Below are positions 9,802 to 21,573 of a stretch of DNA of 64,000 nt, piece after piece. Location of the stretch: positions 17,189,548 to 17,253,547 of the forward strand of contig OZ038321.1 of assembly GCA_964035795.1 (NCBI GenBank), read 5' to 3'. The DNA comes from Pterobdella sp. o SKG-2022 (taxonomy: Eukaryota; Annelida; Clitellata; Hirudinida; Piscicolidae). Within the stretch, counting starts at the first letter, position 1; every line of letters starts with the position of its first letter. Below the pieces are notes generated by a model. The model ran no database searches, was not told where the DNA came from, and saw only the letters and a program-made list of their open reading frames with translations. A program made the position numbers and the translations under genes.

Positions 9802-11606
9802 CTATAAGGAAAAGCGCTCTATATAAATATATATATAAACACCGATTACATTACATTACACACCCTGATTGATTCAATGCCTTATTGATGCCTCAAAGTT
9901 GTAAAGATCAGAGTAAAACAATTAACTTGATTATACAATAGCTTTCAATTAAAAATATAATGATCTTCGCTCATATCTAATTTTCACAGTTTATTGTCAA
10001 GAGATAATTTATCGGCGATTTGTGAAAATTAAATAACTTTGAAAATATACTTTTTTTAAATTTTAATTTATATATAATTATAAAAAAATATCCTTTCGGT
10101 CAAAGCTTATTCAAAAAACTATGAACTTTTTTCCATAAGGAGCAGTATATATAAAGTGTTATACGTACTTATATTGAATTAAAATTGAACAGAACAAACA
10201 TAGCCACTGCAGGAACACTTTTGAAACTGTTGTTATGAGTTTACTGATTAAAATTTTTAATCGAAAATGTTTTTTTGCAAACTCATGGTAGTTTCTCTAG
10301 AAAAATTATTTTGGAAATAAAACTATTTTAACGTAACCAAGGTTCAAACAGTACTTCAAAATATGTTTTTTATGCCAAAAAACAGTTTTATTACAATATC
10401 CTATTTATATGTTTTGTGCTTCATTACATTCATTAAAAATTTCAGTTTGAAAAATTAATTCTTTTTTAGTTTTAAAATGAGATTTTTACATTAGTCGTAA
10501 TTATTCCAAAAAATAACTAGCGTCTTTAAACATAGGTAATTAAAGAGAAATTAGGCTGTTAAATAATTTTTTCAAACTCCATATTTGAATTTTTGTTTAC
10601 ATTTTTAAAAAGTACAATGAATAAAGAATTTGATGTCAAAAAACCATACGTCATCTACTCGAGACCTCGTTTATTGCTTTCGCGTGAAGGGTCAAATGTA
10701 TACAAAATCTTATATTTTATAGTTTTTTCATATCGAACGTTTCCACAATTGTACGATTTTTTTTCATTAAATTTATTTCCAAAATTAAACTAAATTATAT
10801 ATTCTTATTGATCCTTTTGATATATTCAAACTATTAAGCTTCATTGATTTTTGAAAATTGTTGAAAGTTATTGATAAATCTAAAATTTTCTCATGTTCAA
10901 GTGATACTAGTTTTTATAATCAAGATATTGACAAACTAAACAAAGTTTCAGACTTATTTTCTTTTCAAGTTTCCCCTACGTACTTATAATACATTTTGAT
11001 TAAAATATTCATTTATAATCTAATTCGAGACTCTTAAACAACACCAACTTCAAATTTTGTATCTCATCATGAAAAGCTGAAAATAATCTCGAAAGTAAAG
11101 CTTTTTCGTAGGTAAGAAGTATTTAGATTTCGAAGGTACATATCTCATAAGATAGGCGTGTGAAAATTTTATTCAACGATATAAATCAATGAAATTTAGA
11201 CTTTTTCTTTTTTTTTCTATATTTTCATGTCTTCATTGCTCAATGGAAAGAAGTTGTAGGCCTCTCTCATGTTGATTTACATTGCGGTTCTCAAAAGTAT
11301 ATTTTACAAATTCAAACACAACTTAAATTAATACATAACGGTATATTTTTTCATAAACTATATATCTTTATATTTTATAATAATAAAATATATATTTCAT
11401 TTACAATGCCTTTACATTAAGCCTGAATGTTACAAAATTAAATTTTATTTTTTACATGAAAAAACTTGATAAACACAAAGAAAATGTATGCAGAATACCA
11501 GGCAAATTTCACAAGTGCCAAACTCAAAAATATTTCCTAATTCATTTTTCAAAAAAACAAACCAAAATAATTTGCCAAAATCAATAAAAATATAATTTTT
11601 CACATT
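9802..11606. other. Intergenic A+T-rich DNA
   Basis: No supported gene. A short reading frame near 10617-10793 lacks splice or family support. The region just left of 11607 would hold the 3' UTR of the glycosyltransferase. Confidence 0.45.
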
Positions 11607-12716
11607 TTATTTCAAAGATTTCCCTTGCCAGTCAATTTTATGTATTTTATCGGGGAATTTAAGAAAATCTTTATCCCAAAATGATATTAAATCGCAAGGG
11701 TTTTTCCCAATTGCCCTACCGGAATGCAAGCCTGCAGCTCTGGTATCAATATTAAAGCAGTATTTGGTATTTTCTTTTTTAAATAGACGATGATTCAGGT
11801 TGTTTGGATAAATTGTGAATAGTTGTTCGCTGTATGTATAATATATAAGCCACATCGACCACATAGAATAGGTTTTGTTGCTCTTCTCGAAAGTTTGATA
11901 CCAGTGTGTGGGTAAGATGTTTGGAACATAAGGTTTAAAATCAGATCTTTTGATATTTTTAGCTGCCCATTTTAAAAATAACCTCCAAGCTGACAATTTG
12001 GGTATAAAAGCGTGAGATGAAAAAATTCTATGTTGAAAAATTGGATGTTTCTCGGGAGGTGCGTCTATGATAGGAAACGTTTCGAAGCTTCTCAGTGTAC
12101 AGGCTAAGTAATCTGCGTTGTGCTGGTAAGCTTCATGAACAGCCTTCAACCATCGATAAGAATATTTTGACACTATTTGATCATCTTCTAAAAAAAGTAC
12201 TTTTTCTTTACCAGTAGAGATTTTTTCATCATCAGGACAGTAGGTCAAAAGCCATTGGCCGTAGAGACCCACTGGTTTTTCATGTATGTGCATATTGCAT
12301 TTGAGCTTTGTGCTATTTAAAAATTTCTTTACTAGTTCAACTGTTTCACTATGAGCTTTTCCTGTCTTTTCATTCCGATCAATCCATATTTCAACTGATA
12401 CTTCATCTCCGTCCATATCAATGTCTTCTATTGCTTTTAAAGCCTTTTCAAGGTTTTTTGGCCTGTTGTAAGTTATCAAAATCACTCTCAAATCCACTGA
12501 ATTTTCATATGTTTTGACAAAAGATTTTTTACCAAAATATTCAATTTCAAATGAACATTCTTTTTTGGGTGATTCTTCTTTTCTATCCAACTCAATTTTG
12601 CATGTTTCATCACAGTAGAAAAAAGCTGAGTAATAAAATCCTTTGTATAATGTGCATAAAATAATAAATACAAAAAATACAATAATTTTGTTCTTATTTT
12701 CTTGAAACGTCAGCAT
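11607..12716 (-). CDS. Golgi type II membrane glycosyltransferase, family unassigned
   Basis: This single-exon gene encodes 369 residues. A short cytosolic N terminus is followed by one hydrophobic signal-anchor (about residues 11-33) and a Cys-containing stem, the usual topology of a Golgi glycosyltransferase. The luminal domain looks GT-A-like: a nucleotide-binding start VILITYNRPKNLEKAL (about 78-93), an IWIDRN segment, and an acidic FLEDDQ motif (EDD at about 177-179), the expected metal and sugar-nucleotide site (DxD type). The following YSYRWLKAVHEAY block resembles uncharacterised invertebrate glycosyltransferases I recall. Donor and acceptor sugars cannot be read from sequence. ATG at 12716-12714 gives the complete anchor; stop is TAA. 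Confidence 0.7.
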   Translation of the reverse strand: MLTFQENKNKIIVFFVFIILCTLYKGFYYSAFFYCDETCKIELDRKEESPKKECSFEIEYFGKKSFVKTYENSVDLRVILITYNRPKNLEKALKAIEDIDMDGDEVSVEIWIDRNEKTGKAHSETVELVKKFLNSTKLKCNMHIHEKPVGLYGQWLLTYCPDDEKISTGKEKVLFLEDDQIVSKYSYRWLKAVHEAYQHNADYLACTLRSFETFPIIDAPPEKHPIFQHRIFSSHAFIPKLSAWRLFLKWAAKNIKRSDFKPYVPNILPTHWYQTFEKSNKTYSMWSMWLIYYTYSEQLFTIYPNNLNHRLFKKENTKYCFNIDTRAAGLHSGRAIGKNPCDLISFWDKDFLKFPDKIHKIDWQGKSLK

Positions 12717-13023
12717 TTTATAAGAAAAATTATTTCAACTTTTCTCTTATCAATATTCAAATTGATAATTTGTCAACTAAATCAGTTTTTTCAAACTCAA
12801 AACAATCAAGTAGCTAAAATCAATACATCCAAATTTTTTTATGTGCAGAGTAAAATATAAGCTTTCCAAAGTTTTGTTCAAAATCAATTTGATAACGTAT
12901 TTAACCTCACTGTTTGAAGCTAGACTTTAAAATAAGAAATATGCTTGTGCACAAAACTATAATAAGAATGGAAGTAATTAGTATGGTCCAAAAGGAAGCT
13001 GTAGAATATTTAAGCGTCAGTAT
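12717..13023. other. Upstream region of the glycosyltransferase gene
   Basis: A+T-rich sequence with no coding signal. It should contain the promoter of the minus-strand glycosyltransferase, but no TATA or initiator stands out from the background. Confidence 0.35.
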
Positions 13024-13223
13024 NNNNNNNNNNNNNNNNNNNNNNNNNNNNNNNNNNNNNNNNNNNNNNNNNNNNNNNNNNNNNNNNNNNNNNNNNNNNN
13101 NNNNNNNNNNNNNNNNNNNNNNNNNNNNNNNNNNNNNNNNNNNNNNNNNNNNNNNNNNNNNNNNNNNNNNNNNNNNNNNNNNNNNNNNNNNNNNNNNNNN
13201 NNNNNNNNNNNNNNNNNNNNNNN
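13024..13223. other. Assembly gap (200 N)
   Basis: A run of exactly 200 N, the round size usually used for a gap of unknown or estimated length. True distance across it is uncertain. Confidence 0.99.
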
Positions 13224-14464
13224 TACATGTTTAAAAATCATTTTCTAGTTATATTGTGAAATTATATCTGACCATTTCTTTTCTTAACGGGCTTTTTAAC
13301 TAATTTCTTTATTTTATCTGAAGTGATATAAATGAAATAAGCAACAAAATAATTAAAAAGAATGTTTTTGTATTACTATATTTGTGCTTTTAGTATAATG
13401 GTCTGATTTCACATGCAAACAAAATTTTTCCATTAGAAAAGCTATTTTTTTATAAGAAATACTTATGAATGGGATATATTAAGTGACGTAGCCAAATAAC
13501 TGTTCTGATGATATTATCATTATCTGATGATGCTTAAACCAAAAACGATGAGATAATTGTTCGATTAAAAATTCAAATTTCTGAGTCAATATATTTTATA
13601 ATGGTATAAATCTACATTCAGTTAGTGAAATGCATTCTGTTTACGTGCATATAAATTTCAAACTTTTACCTTTTCACCTATCTAAGTATTCTCTAAACAC
13701 AAAATATCCACAAATTTTTTCTAAAATAATTTTTTGATAAATCATTGTAATGACATTTTAAGTCATAACTTTTAGTTGAAAATCAGTTTTTTAAAGTATG
13801 AAGCTTCAATTCCCATAAGATGATTTTACTTTAATAATGAAAATCTCTTTACTGATTATCAAATAAGTGTTCATTATTAATAATTATGATTATGTGTTCA
13901 GTTATTTTTATCGCATGATTGATTTTTAATTTATGTAAGATTCATCTAAATCACGGCATGGAAACTACTGAGAGCGTTATACTAGTTTTAAATTATTCTG
14001 TTTATTTATTTTATAATTTTGACATAGTTCTATTTGTTTAAAAAAAACTTTATCTTCCAAGTTTATCTCATTCATTAAAATGCCTGAATTTGAAAAAAAA
14101 ATTTTTAATTTAGTTTGAATGTTAAATATAATTTTTCGATTCCCACAGCTGGTAGGAAAAAAATAAACTAATCTAAAAATAAATTCTAAGAAAAATATTG
14201 CTTTTCCATTATATCTAATTACTTGTCATAGCATTTCTCAATTTACCAAACAGCATCTGAAAATGCCTTATCTATGTGTTTAATGATTTTTATGGAAGTT
14301 TTTGTTTTAGTTATAAAAACCTCATAATACAGAATTAAGTTAAGTGGAAAAATTTGGAACTGTTCATCCATATTATATTTTTTTTATAAAATTTTTTTGT
14401 AAAAAATTTTTTAAAAGTCAACCATTAATCAAGATTTTGATATGTATTTATCTATCAACATGCA
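13224..14464. other. Intergenic A+T-rich DNA
   Basis: No gene or bounded repeat recognised. It lies downstream of the lectin-like gene. Confidence 0.45.
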
Positions 14465-16132
14465 CTAACTTTTAGGAGGTTCTAGATCGCAATCACTGCT
14501 AGTGCCCGCAAAATTTATAAAGCGGGAAGGTGTTGTTGGATTAACCCAATAATCAAGAAAAGATACAAATTCAGAGAATGCACTTGAGTCTAATGATTTT
14601 GAATAAAAATTCAAGTTTGATCTGGTGGAGGAAAATTTTGACGAAACAGTTTTGTAGGTGAAACAAGTGAACGGGCTTATTGTGTAGGAATAAGCTTTGC
14701 AGTATTTTTCAATGTATTCACAATATAGGCTGCAACTTGTGGCACTACCAATTGTTTCATGTTTTTTAGCTTCATGTAAAGTTTTTAAATAAACATCTTC
14801 TTCTAAGCTCCGTTTAATCCATATGATTGGACAATTTTCTAAAAAGAAAATATTTCTTGAATAATCGGAACACATTAGACCATTGTATATAAAATGAGTG
14901 TCACTGAATTAAGCGTCAAATTTTGCTTTGAATTTAATAATATTAAACTCAAACTATTTCGAAACATTTTGCTATGAAGCTTAGGCCATGAAATTCATGT
15001 ACATAAAAAATGTAAAAGGTTTACTTGACATGCACACAACAAGATATAAATTGCCATCGCAAGTGCTTCTTTTCCAGCCTCCTATGTAATCCATATAAGC
15101 GCAGGATTTGTTGCTTTCTTGAAATTTATCCCAATTATAATATGAAGCTTTTAAAGCTGTATATGAATATTATTATAATTTAGTTCAAATAGGCTTCTAT
15201 TGTGAATTTTCATTTTCTTGATGTAACAAAATGGTCTTTTTAAATAAATTATCGAAAAAAATTAGTTTTTTATTTTTAAAAATTTCTATGATTTTTATTT
15301 AGATTGTTTAGTAAAAGCTTATTGAAAAATATAAACCTGAATTTTTTATATAAAAAGAATAACTATTTTTAATCCTTTGGAGATTCAACAATACCTTAGA
15401 GCCGACCCACACATGATTATCTGCTATGAACCTTGAAATGTTAAAGAAAAGACATCAATATCAGTGAGTTTTTTGAAAATAATAATTGATATTAGAATAA
15501 ACAGAAAATATTTATGTAAGATGTGGTATTGATATAGAGGTATATGCAGTTATCGCCCCTATTCAAAATATCTATCTTAAAAGACATCAAATTCGTCATA
15601 GTCATCACTAGTATCATTGATATTTCTATATACTTAGATAATCGTATGTATCAACTTAGTTTATATTTTTATCATTATCGTCATAATTATTAATGTTTTT
15701 TCATACTTTTTCCTTATTGAATTTTTAAGTCACTATAATTTCTTGAACTAATATTATGAAATTTGATGTAAATTTTGATATGATATTGTTAAGGTTCTGT
15801 TACCGATTTCAATTTTATGTAAGAATTCAATTTATCTGTTTTCATAAAGAGGTTTAAATTAGAAAAAAAATCTAATTAATTCAAACATTCATTTTTGGAT
15901 GTGAATCCAAATAAGCAAACCTTTTAACACTCGTTTCAATACTTTCATCTAAAATAGTCAAAAGCAATCCATTTGAGCATTTATTCTGTGCTTCTTTAAA
16001 ACTAGATGTATATCTTTTACTTGGTATGTAAAAACAAAACTTGTCATGATAATTACAAGAACTTATTAATGCATAACAGGAAGTATGACTTGTTAACATT
16101 GTTAAAATGACTAAAAGGTTGATTCTTTCCAT
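14465..16132 (-). CDS. Secreted C-type lectin with C-terminal PAN/apple-like domain
   Basis: This is a four-exon gene: 16132-15921, 15431-15337, 15156-15025 and 14838-14465. Phases close at all three GT...AG introns, giving 270 residues. The signal peptide is about 1-19 (MERINLLVILTMLTSHTSC). The C-type lectin-like domain covers about 20-145: a CNYHDKFCFY start, a Glu-Ala-Gln-Asn-Lys-Cys helix, VWVG, YYNWDKF, then MDYIGGW and a final Cys pair. The calcium-binding EPN/QPD and WND signatures are not obvious, so sugar binding is uncertain. Exon 4 encodes a Cys-rich stretch, CSLYCEYIEKYCKAYSY, resembling PAN/apple domains. A soluble recognition or immune-type role is inferred. It sits head-to-head with NDUFB8, ATG to ATG 183 bp apart. 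Confidence 0.78.
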
Positions 16133-16315
16133 GTTTTTAATAGAAATAAAATAAAATAGTTATTTATATTCAAGTCGAAAGCTTTTCTTCATGACGTTCA
16201 AAATAATTTAAAGTTGAAATTAAAATTAAAATTATTTTCTTTTTTTCGTCAATCAGTTTCAGATAGGTTTTTTAGAAATACCGTATGAAAAAAGGAAATT
16301 CTCGTTCAAACTAAA
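16133..16315. promoter_or_regulatory. Shared divergent promoter, lectin gene / NDUFB8
   Basis: Only 183 bp separate the two start codons, so both 5' UTRs and core promoters must fit here. No TATA box is clear. Confidence 0.5.
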
Positions 16316-17994
16316 ATGGCTTTTGCTCGTAACTTGAGTAAAACTTTAGTTTCTAAAAACCTTTCTTCATTACTTTCAAAAACTTCTCCTATGACTCAAA
16401 TATGCGTTAAGTCAATGGCCTGTAAGTAGCATCTTTATTGAATAATTTAAATGACCCCTAAATTTTAATTATTTAGTTAAATAATACTAACCTGTTTTAG
16501 TATATGATTTATATTTAAATTTCAATATATTGAAGATTGGAATAAGGATTGGGCTCCAGGACCATATCCAAAAACCGAAGAAGAAAGAAAAGCTGCAGCA
16601 AAAAAATACGGCCTGCTTCCCGAAGATTACGAACCGTACCCTGATACGGAAGGATATGGAGATTATCCTAAGCTACCACCAGTATCTACAGAAGGCAAAG
16701 ATCCAAATTATTTATGGGATATCAAACATTTGAAAAGAGATTTTGGCGAGCCAGTAAGTTCCATTAAAGCACAAATATTTTTGTATTTATGAAGATTTAT
16801 TTATAGATGAATGTAGATGCTGATGTATTGATTGATGAAAGAATGACTCCTGATGTTCCTCTACCATATAGCAAGTAGATGACATCATTTCATTTTACAT
16901 GTCTACTTCAATAATTATAGATATCATTTACTCTGATTGATTCATAAATAAAATTATAGCAAAAATATTATTCATAGAATAATTTAATTTTTGACAGGCC
17001 ATTTATATTTTTTTCTTTTTTCGGTATTTTTGGATCTATCATCCTCTTTTTCATGCTTTCTCCTGAAAGAGAAAGAACCAAACTGATGGTAATTTCAAAA
17101 TTTTGAATTATGCTAGAAAAATATTTTCTTATTTAACCTATATTATTCGTGAATCATTATTCTGAGTTTCATGTAGAACACATTTTGCAAATTGGCTTAT
17201 TAAAAATGTTAGCATTAATAAAAACTTTGTAAAGGAAAACAGGTTATAAGAAGGATTTAATTGATGATGAATTTTCTTCGAAATGTCTAAGGCATAGGTT
17301 TGTTTTGAGACATTTTTTTTGAATAGGGTAGGAGTTTCACAAATGGGATCTCATATGAATAAGCATTGAGAAACAAAGAGAATTTTGATGAAATTGGATA
17401 TAAAAGAATTATTATTAATAAATCAAATCAATTAAAATGGCACCAAAGATTATATTAATATTGATAGCTAATTGATGGGCTGCTAGTCACAGCATTTAAA
17501 TTTAGATCCTTGAACAGCTGGAAGCAGTGAAAATTATAGTCATAACGAAGTAGTTAATAATAATAATAATATAGTTATTATAATAATGACTGAAAAAAGA
17601 TATAGTCAGCTTGAGTTATAAGAGTATCACTAGAGAGGCTGCAGTAAAAAATATTTTTAGACTCCATGCCATGTCAAACTGGGTATTTGATACTCAACTC
17701 AATAATGTGAGCTTACATACAAAAAGCTTTGTGCTGTTCAATTGATTAATTGTTTGGTTTGACTTAATTTTATTCCAGGCTAATCTAGTTAATTTACATC
17801 TTAAATTAACAAAATAATCTTTAATTTATAGATTACTTAAAATTCAATTGTTATATTAACTGAAATATGATCAGTTGAGAATTTTAACTTCAAAAATCCC
17901 ATAGAAACCACGGCAAATGTATACCCCTGGAGTAGTGCACTATACTTTCCAGTTGGAAGGTCAAGAAGATGACCCTCACGCCAGCCACCATTGA
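16316..17994 (+). CDS. NDUFB8: NADH dehydrogenase 1 beta subcomplex subunit 8
   Basis: This is an accessory subunit of mitochondrial complex I, in the membrane arm of the inner membrane. The five exons are 16316-16421, 16536-16753, 16807-16874, 16998-17088 and 17905-17994. All phases close, giving 190 residues (human about 186). An N-terminal mitochondrial targeting sequence (Ser/Lys-rich, about 1-35) precedes the family hallmark [20 protein letters not shown] and the YEPYPD...GYGDYPKLP block. One transmembrane helix (about 135-152, [17 protein letters not shown]) and a short C-terminal matrix or intermembrane tail ([14 protein letters not shown]) follow. The apparent TAG after exon 3 is bypassed by the splice at 16874. 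Intron 4 (816 nt) holds a LINE tail relic. It ends tail-to-tail with the uridine kinase gene. Confidence 0.93.
17233..17272 (+). mobile_element. 3' tail relic of an RTE-like LINE in NDUFB8 intron 4
   Basis: GTAAAGGAAAACAGGTTATA followed by AGAAGGATTTAATTGATGATGA closely matches the 3' end of the RTE-like fragment at 27905-27948. Only the tail is left, so it is a severely 5'-truncated insertion. Confidence 0.55.
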
Positions 17995-18274
17995 AGTCAA
18001 TTATTAAACTTTGATGGCACTTCAATAAGATTTTATCAATATTTTTTATTAAAAAATTATTTAATTTAATTAAAAAAATGTTGAATTAAATATTTTCAGT
18101 CTGTATTTACTAGTTTTTTCAAATAAAAGAACTTTATCAAAGTTTAAATCAGTTTAAAAATTAAATAATTTAGAGTCATGATTAATTACAATCGAAAAAC
18201 ATGATTTAATACACCAATGAGATAAGAAAGAAAAACAAAAATTAGTTTATGTATATCTAAGATATGAGCAGTTA

Positions 18275-21200
18275 TCAGTGTGGTCTAAAGCCCCTCTTAG
18301 TTGAAGATGCTACGCATATATCCTCCAAACTTTTATCGTTTTGTAACTGATACTTTTCTTTCATAACGTCCTTTAAGTGTTCCACTATCATATTCAGGGC
18401 AACTATATTTGATTGCATCGAAAAAGTCGTTAAATTCGTTATAAACTAAATCAATTGAAAAATTTAATTATAAAAATTATAGCATGTAGAATATTTAAAG
18501 AAAAAATGATCAATATGAATAATGTTCTGTATATAAAAAATTATTGACCACTCAGGTCTAACCTTCATTAGCAACTCCTCTGGGAATAATCACATCGGCG
18601 TGTTTCTTTGTCTATGTGTTATTAAATTTAAATATATGTTTTGTCTGAGTGTCTTTGAAAATTTAAATACGAAAAACAAATTAAATTTTTGAAATTCACC
18701 CAATGCAAAAAAGATGGAACACGTTAGAAAAAAGTGAAGTGAAAAAAAACTTGAAACGTCATACCATTTTGGTATGTTTCAGGCTAACACGTTTTTCACT
18801 TACACGTTTTGTGTCGGTTTCCATGCTAGCATGAACGGAGTTTTATAATGGCTTTTCTCCTGAACTAGCCCAAGACCGTGAAGTGTAGAGAAGAGCTTTT
18901 ATGAGGTCCCTTCCAACCCATGTTAGCATGGAAAAGAAGGCAAAACGATGATGATGATGATGAAATGAAAAATGTGTTAGCCAAAAGACATGTGAAACAT
19001 ACAAAAATAGTATGACGTAAAAAAATGGTTTTTGAGTTTCAATTTTTTTTTCTAAAAACTTGTTTCAAAAAAAAATTTTTAAATAATTGGTTTCAATAAA
19101 AAAAAATTCAATTGTGCAAAAATAATATTAAACTATTATTATTAAGATTTTTATAGCACACAATTTACAAACAAATTTGCTTCAAAAGCGCTCAAATTTT
19201 TTAAAAAAATTATGAAGTTTTTTATGTTATAAGTGGATTTTCAAAAATTTTTGAAAGGTGGTGAGTGCGAATTTGGCGGCAGAGAATTCCACAGACTTGG
19301 AGCCTGGTGAGAGAAAGAGCGACTAGTAAACAAGCTTGAAAAAACAGGTTGATGAAGCTGAAGACCAGAGTGCAAGGATCTGAATGGTTGATTGGTGTGC
19401 CTAAAAGACAAAAGATCAAAAAGATAGGCAGGTTTTTTAAGCTTGAGAAAGCAGACAATGAGCCAAAGAGTTAAATTTGAATCTTTGGAAATCTAGTAAC
19501 CAGCGCAAACGATCAAGACAGTTACTAGAATAGCTAAAGTAGTCAGCTTGAAAAACCGAAAGACCGCATGGTTTTGGAGGGATTGAAGCTTGCGCAAAAG
19601 ATAGTTTGGCTGCCCGCAGAGAGAGAGAATTGCAGAAGTCCAATCTCGAAAGAACTAGTGAGATAATAAGAGCATTAGCAGTTGCATGAGGTATGAATTT
19701 ACGTACTTGTTTTATGACCTGGATGTGGAAGTTGGAAGATTGGATTATTCAAGAAATAAAGAAGTTCAAATTTGATTCTGGGGTGATAAAGGAAGTGTAA
19801 TTTGAGCAAATCTGACACACTATTGTGTCATAATTAGTTGTTCAAAGCAAAATTCATGTTTATGGATCATTAACAATTTTTAATGGGCCTGGAAGTTTGA
19901 AAAACCCAAACAACTTCAAGTTCTAATGTGTCCAAATTGTTGAAAGCCTACTGCACAATTAAGAATAATTGAAACAATGGAATTCTTGCTATAGCTATAT
20001 TATTACTCATTATTTTCAAAGATTTTTCAAAACCCTCAAGTCTAAAAAGATCAAATTTCTCAATCAAAAAGTACAGTAAATTAAGATTACAATTACAATG
20101 GTATTCGACCCCAGAAATGCAACGAGGTCATATGAATTAAAGTTCTATGCAAAAAGAACATCCTTACAAGGTAATTATACTGATATAAAAGACATACAGG
20201 TAGGCAAAACTCTTCAAAGGCAGGTTTGACGTATGTTACATATTGATGAAGTATATGCGCCAATGATCTACCGAAATCCTTTGTATTCTTGAAAACTGTG
20301 AAAAACATTCATATGTATCTGATCAAACATTATATCAAAAGCAACTTTAAATTTGAGCGAAGTTTATGCTACTGAATTAAATTAAACTGAAGATATGTAA
20401 TCTTATAATTAGTCTAAACTAATAATACTACCCTGAACTTTGAAAAATTAAAAAACATTTAGTATAATGTTAAATAATTTAGTATAGTTTTAACTAATTT
20501 ACGGATAAAATGGTATATTAAGGAAATAGTCAAGAACATTTTTATTTATAAATCTTTATTTTAGCAGACTTAATTTTACTGAAATCAATAATCTATAAAA
20601 AAAACAACAGAAATATGTGAAGTACTTGAAATATTATCCAAAAAAGAATTTGAATTTCAAAAAGAAACTTATAAAGTAAGTTCAAACGTTTTTCAAACAG
20701 TCTACTAAAAAAAACAAAAATCTACCTCTTCTGGCTAACCTGGTATCAGCATCAGCTTCCACAAACAACTTTAAATCAAACAGATTTCTGAATCAAATTT
20801 ATTCAAACATGAAACATGTACAAAATTATAAAATTATAATTTTATAAATTTCTACAATAAAACTGTTAATAACTAACAAACTAGATAATGATTATGAATT
20901 AAGTTTCACCATTTATCATTGATGAATTATAAAGCTACTAAAAACCTTATATCTTCTTGGTAAAATGACAATATGCCTTCAATGAAGACAATGTCAGGTT
21001 TATGTAGTTTTAAGGAATTTGATGAATCACTGGTAGTAAAAAAATTATTTGTTCAAACTTATAATAAATTTTCAAAGAAACAAACTGTTTGAAGTTTTTA
21101 TGGTCATAATTGTATATTTCAACAGGTTCCCCATTCAATATCTTAATCATTGTATTTCTTAATAACTTGAAATCAAAAGCCCCTTTTCAAATAGTAAATG

Positions 21201-21573
21201 TTATATAAAAATATATTACCCTGAAAAGCATATGTCATACCTGGATGGTCAAAATTGTATGAATTTCTATTGACTAAAACAATCTCATTTTCATTCAATT
21301 TTTTGTAGAAGCTGTCAAGACTCAGTACATAAACCTTGTTATTTTTGTTTTCCAATAAAAGTTCTTCAACAATTTTTTTGCATATAGTTAGCTGAAAGCA
21401 AAATTCACTATTCAATTCAAAATTGTATATACTTGTATATAATATTCAGCTACCTTTCCTGATGCAGTTCCTCCAGATACACCTATAAAGAATGGTTTTT
21501 TCAATTTAGGTGAAATATAACTTTGAATTTTTTCAACTCCATTCACATTATAATCCTCTTCTACTAAATCCAT
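18275..21573 (-). CDS. Uridine-cytidine kinase
   Basis: UCK-family enzymes phosphorylate uridine and cytidine to UMP and CMP in the cytosolic pyrimidine salvage pathway. The eight exons are 21573-21454, 21391-21241, 21182-21086, 21029-20946, 20787-20726, 20295-20198, 18611-18563 and 18402-18275. Every phase closes, giving 262 residues (human UCK2 is 261). Landmarks are P-loop [10 protein letters not shown] (31-40), SLDSFYKKL with the catalytic-type Asp (about 66), [58 protein letters not shown] and [10 protein letters not shown], ending RPH. Two oddities: the residue after the P-loop Lys is Leu, not the Ser/Thr that helps bind magnesium, and one arginine of the lid (usually ERGR) is replaced by Phe (DFGR). 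Activity may be altered. The 1.6-kb intron 6 is filled by a MITE/SINE nest and a dead LINE. Confidence 0.9.
18756..19018. mobile_element. Inverted-repeat element split by a nested SINE-like repeat
   Basis: The left arm begins ACGTCATACCATTTTGGTAT and continues to GCTAACACGTTTTTCACTT. The right arm, read in reverse complement, begins ACGTCATACTATTTTTGTAT and continues to GCTAACACATTTTTCATTT. The arms are about 45-55 bp and clearly homologous. The interior (18815-18963) is a different repeat, so this looks like a small DNA element that received an insertion. It lies in intron 6 of the uridine-cytidine kinase gene. Confidence 0.6.
18815..18963 (+). repeat. SINE-like repeat with GATGAT tail
   Basis: The repeat contains CCATGCTAGCATGAAC near its left end and CCCATGTTAGCATGGAAAAG near its right end. 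It finishes in a (GAT)n microsatellite. The motif CCATGYYAGCATGG with a GATGATGATGA tail is, from memory, widespread in cephalopod SINEs; I cannot confirm a database match. No RNA polymerase III boxes were clearly identified. Confidence 0.5.
19146..19745 (-). pseudogene. Degenerate copy of the same LINE family, ORF2 3' end
   Basis: On the minus strand this encodes fragments clearly homologous to the C-terminal region of the intact ORF2 at 5925-8801. Examples are [20 protein letters not shown] and [17 protein letters not shown], matching SNFHLHAIRQARKFLPFDTA and [17 protein letters not shown]. Frameshifts and stops break it downstream. It reaches the 3' UTR: AGCGCTTTTGAAGCAAA resembles AGCGCCTCTGCAGCAAA of the intact copy. 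It is a 5'-truncated, old insertion inside intron 6 of the uridine-cytidine kinase gene, on the same strand. Confidence 0.85.

Noticed and set aside
10617..10793. Short + strand frame starting MNKEFDVKKPYVIY
   Set aside because: 58 codons with no family match or splice context, in A+T-rich intergenic DNA.
13010..13241. Open frames across 13010-13241
   Set aside because: They consist of N bases of the assembly gap.
17837..18025. Minus-strand frame over the end of NDUFB8
   Set aside because: The + strand holds NDUFB8 exon 5 with a phase-correct splice site; the minus frame is its shadow.
18380..18460. Alternative reading of the last UCK exon ([15 protein letters not shown] frame)
   Set aside because: Only the acceptor at 18404-18403 keeps phase with exon 7 and yields the conserved [10 protein letters not shown] segment; the other frame breaks family homology.
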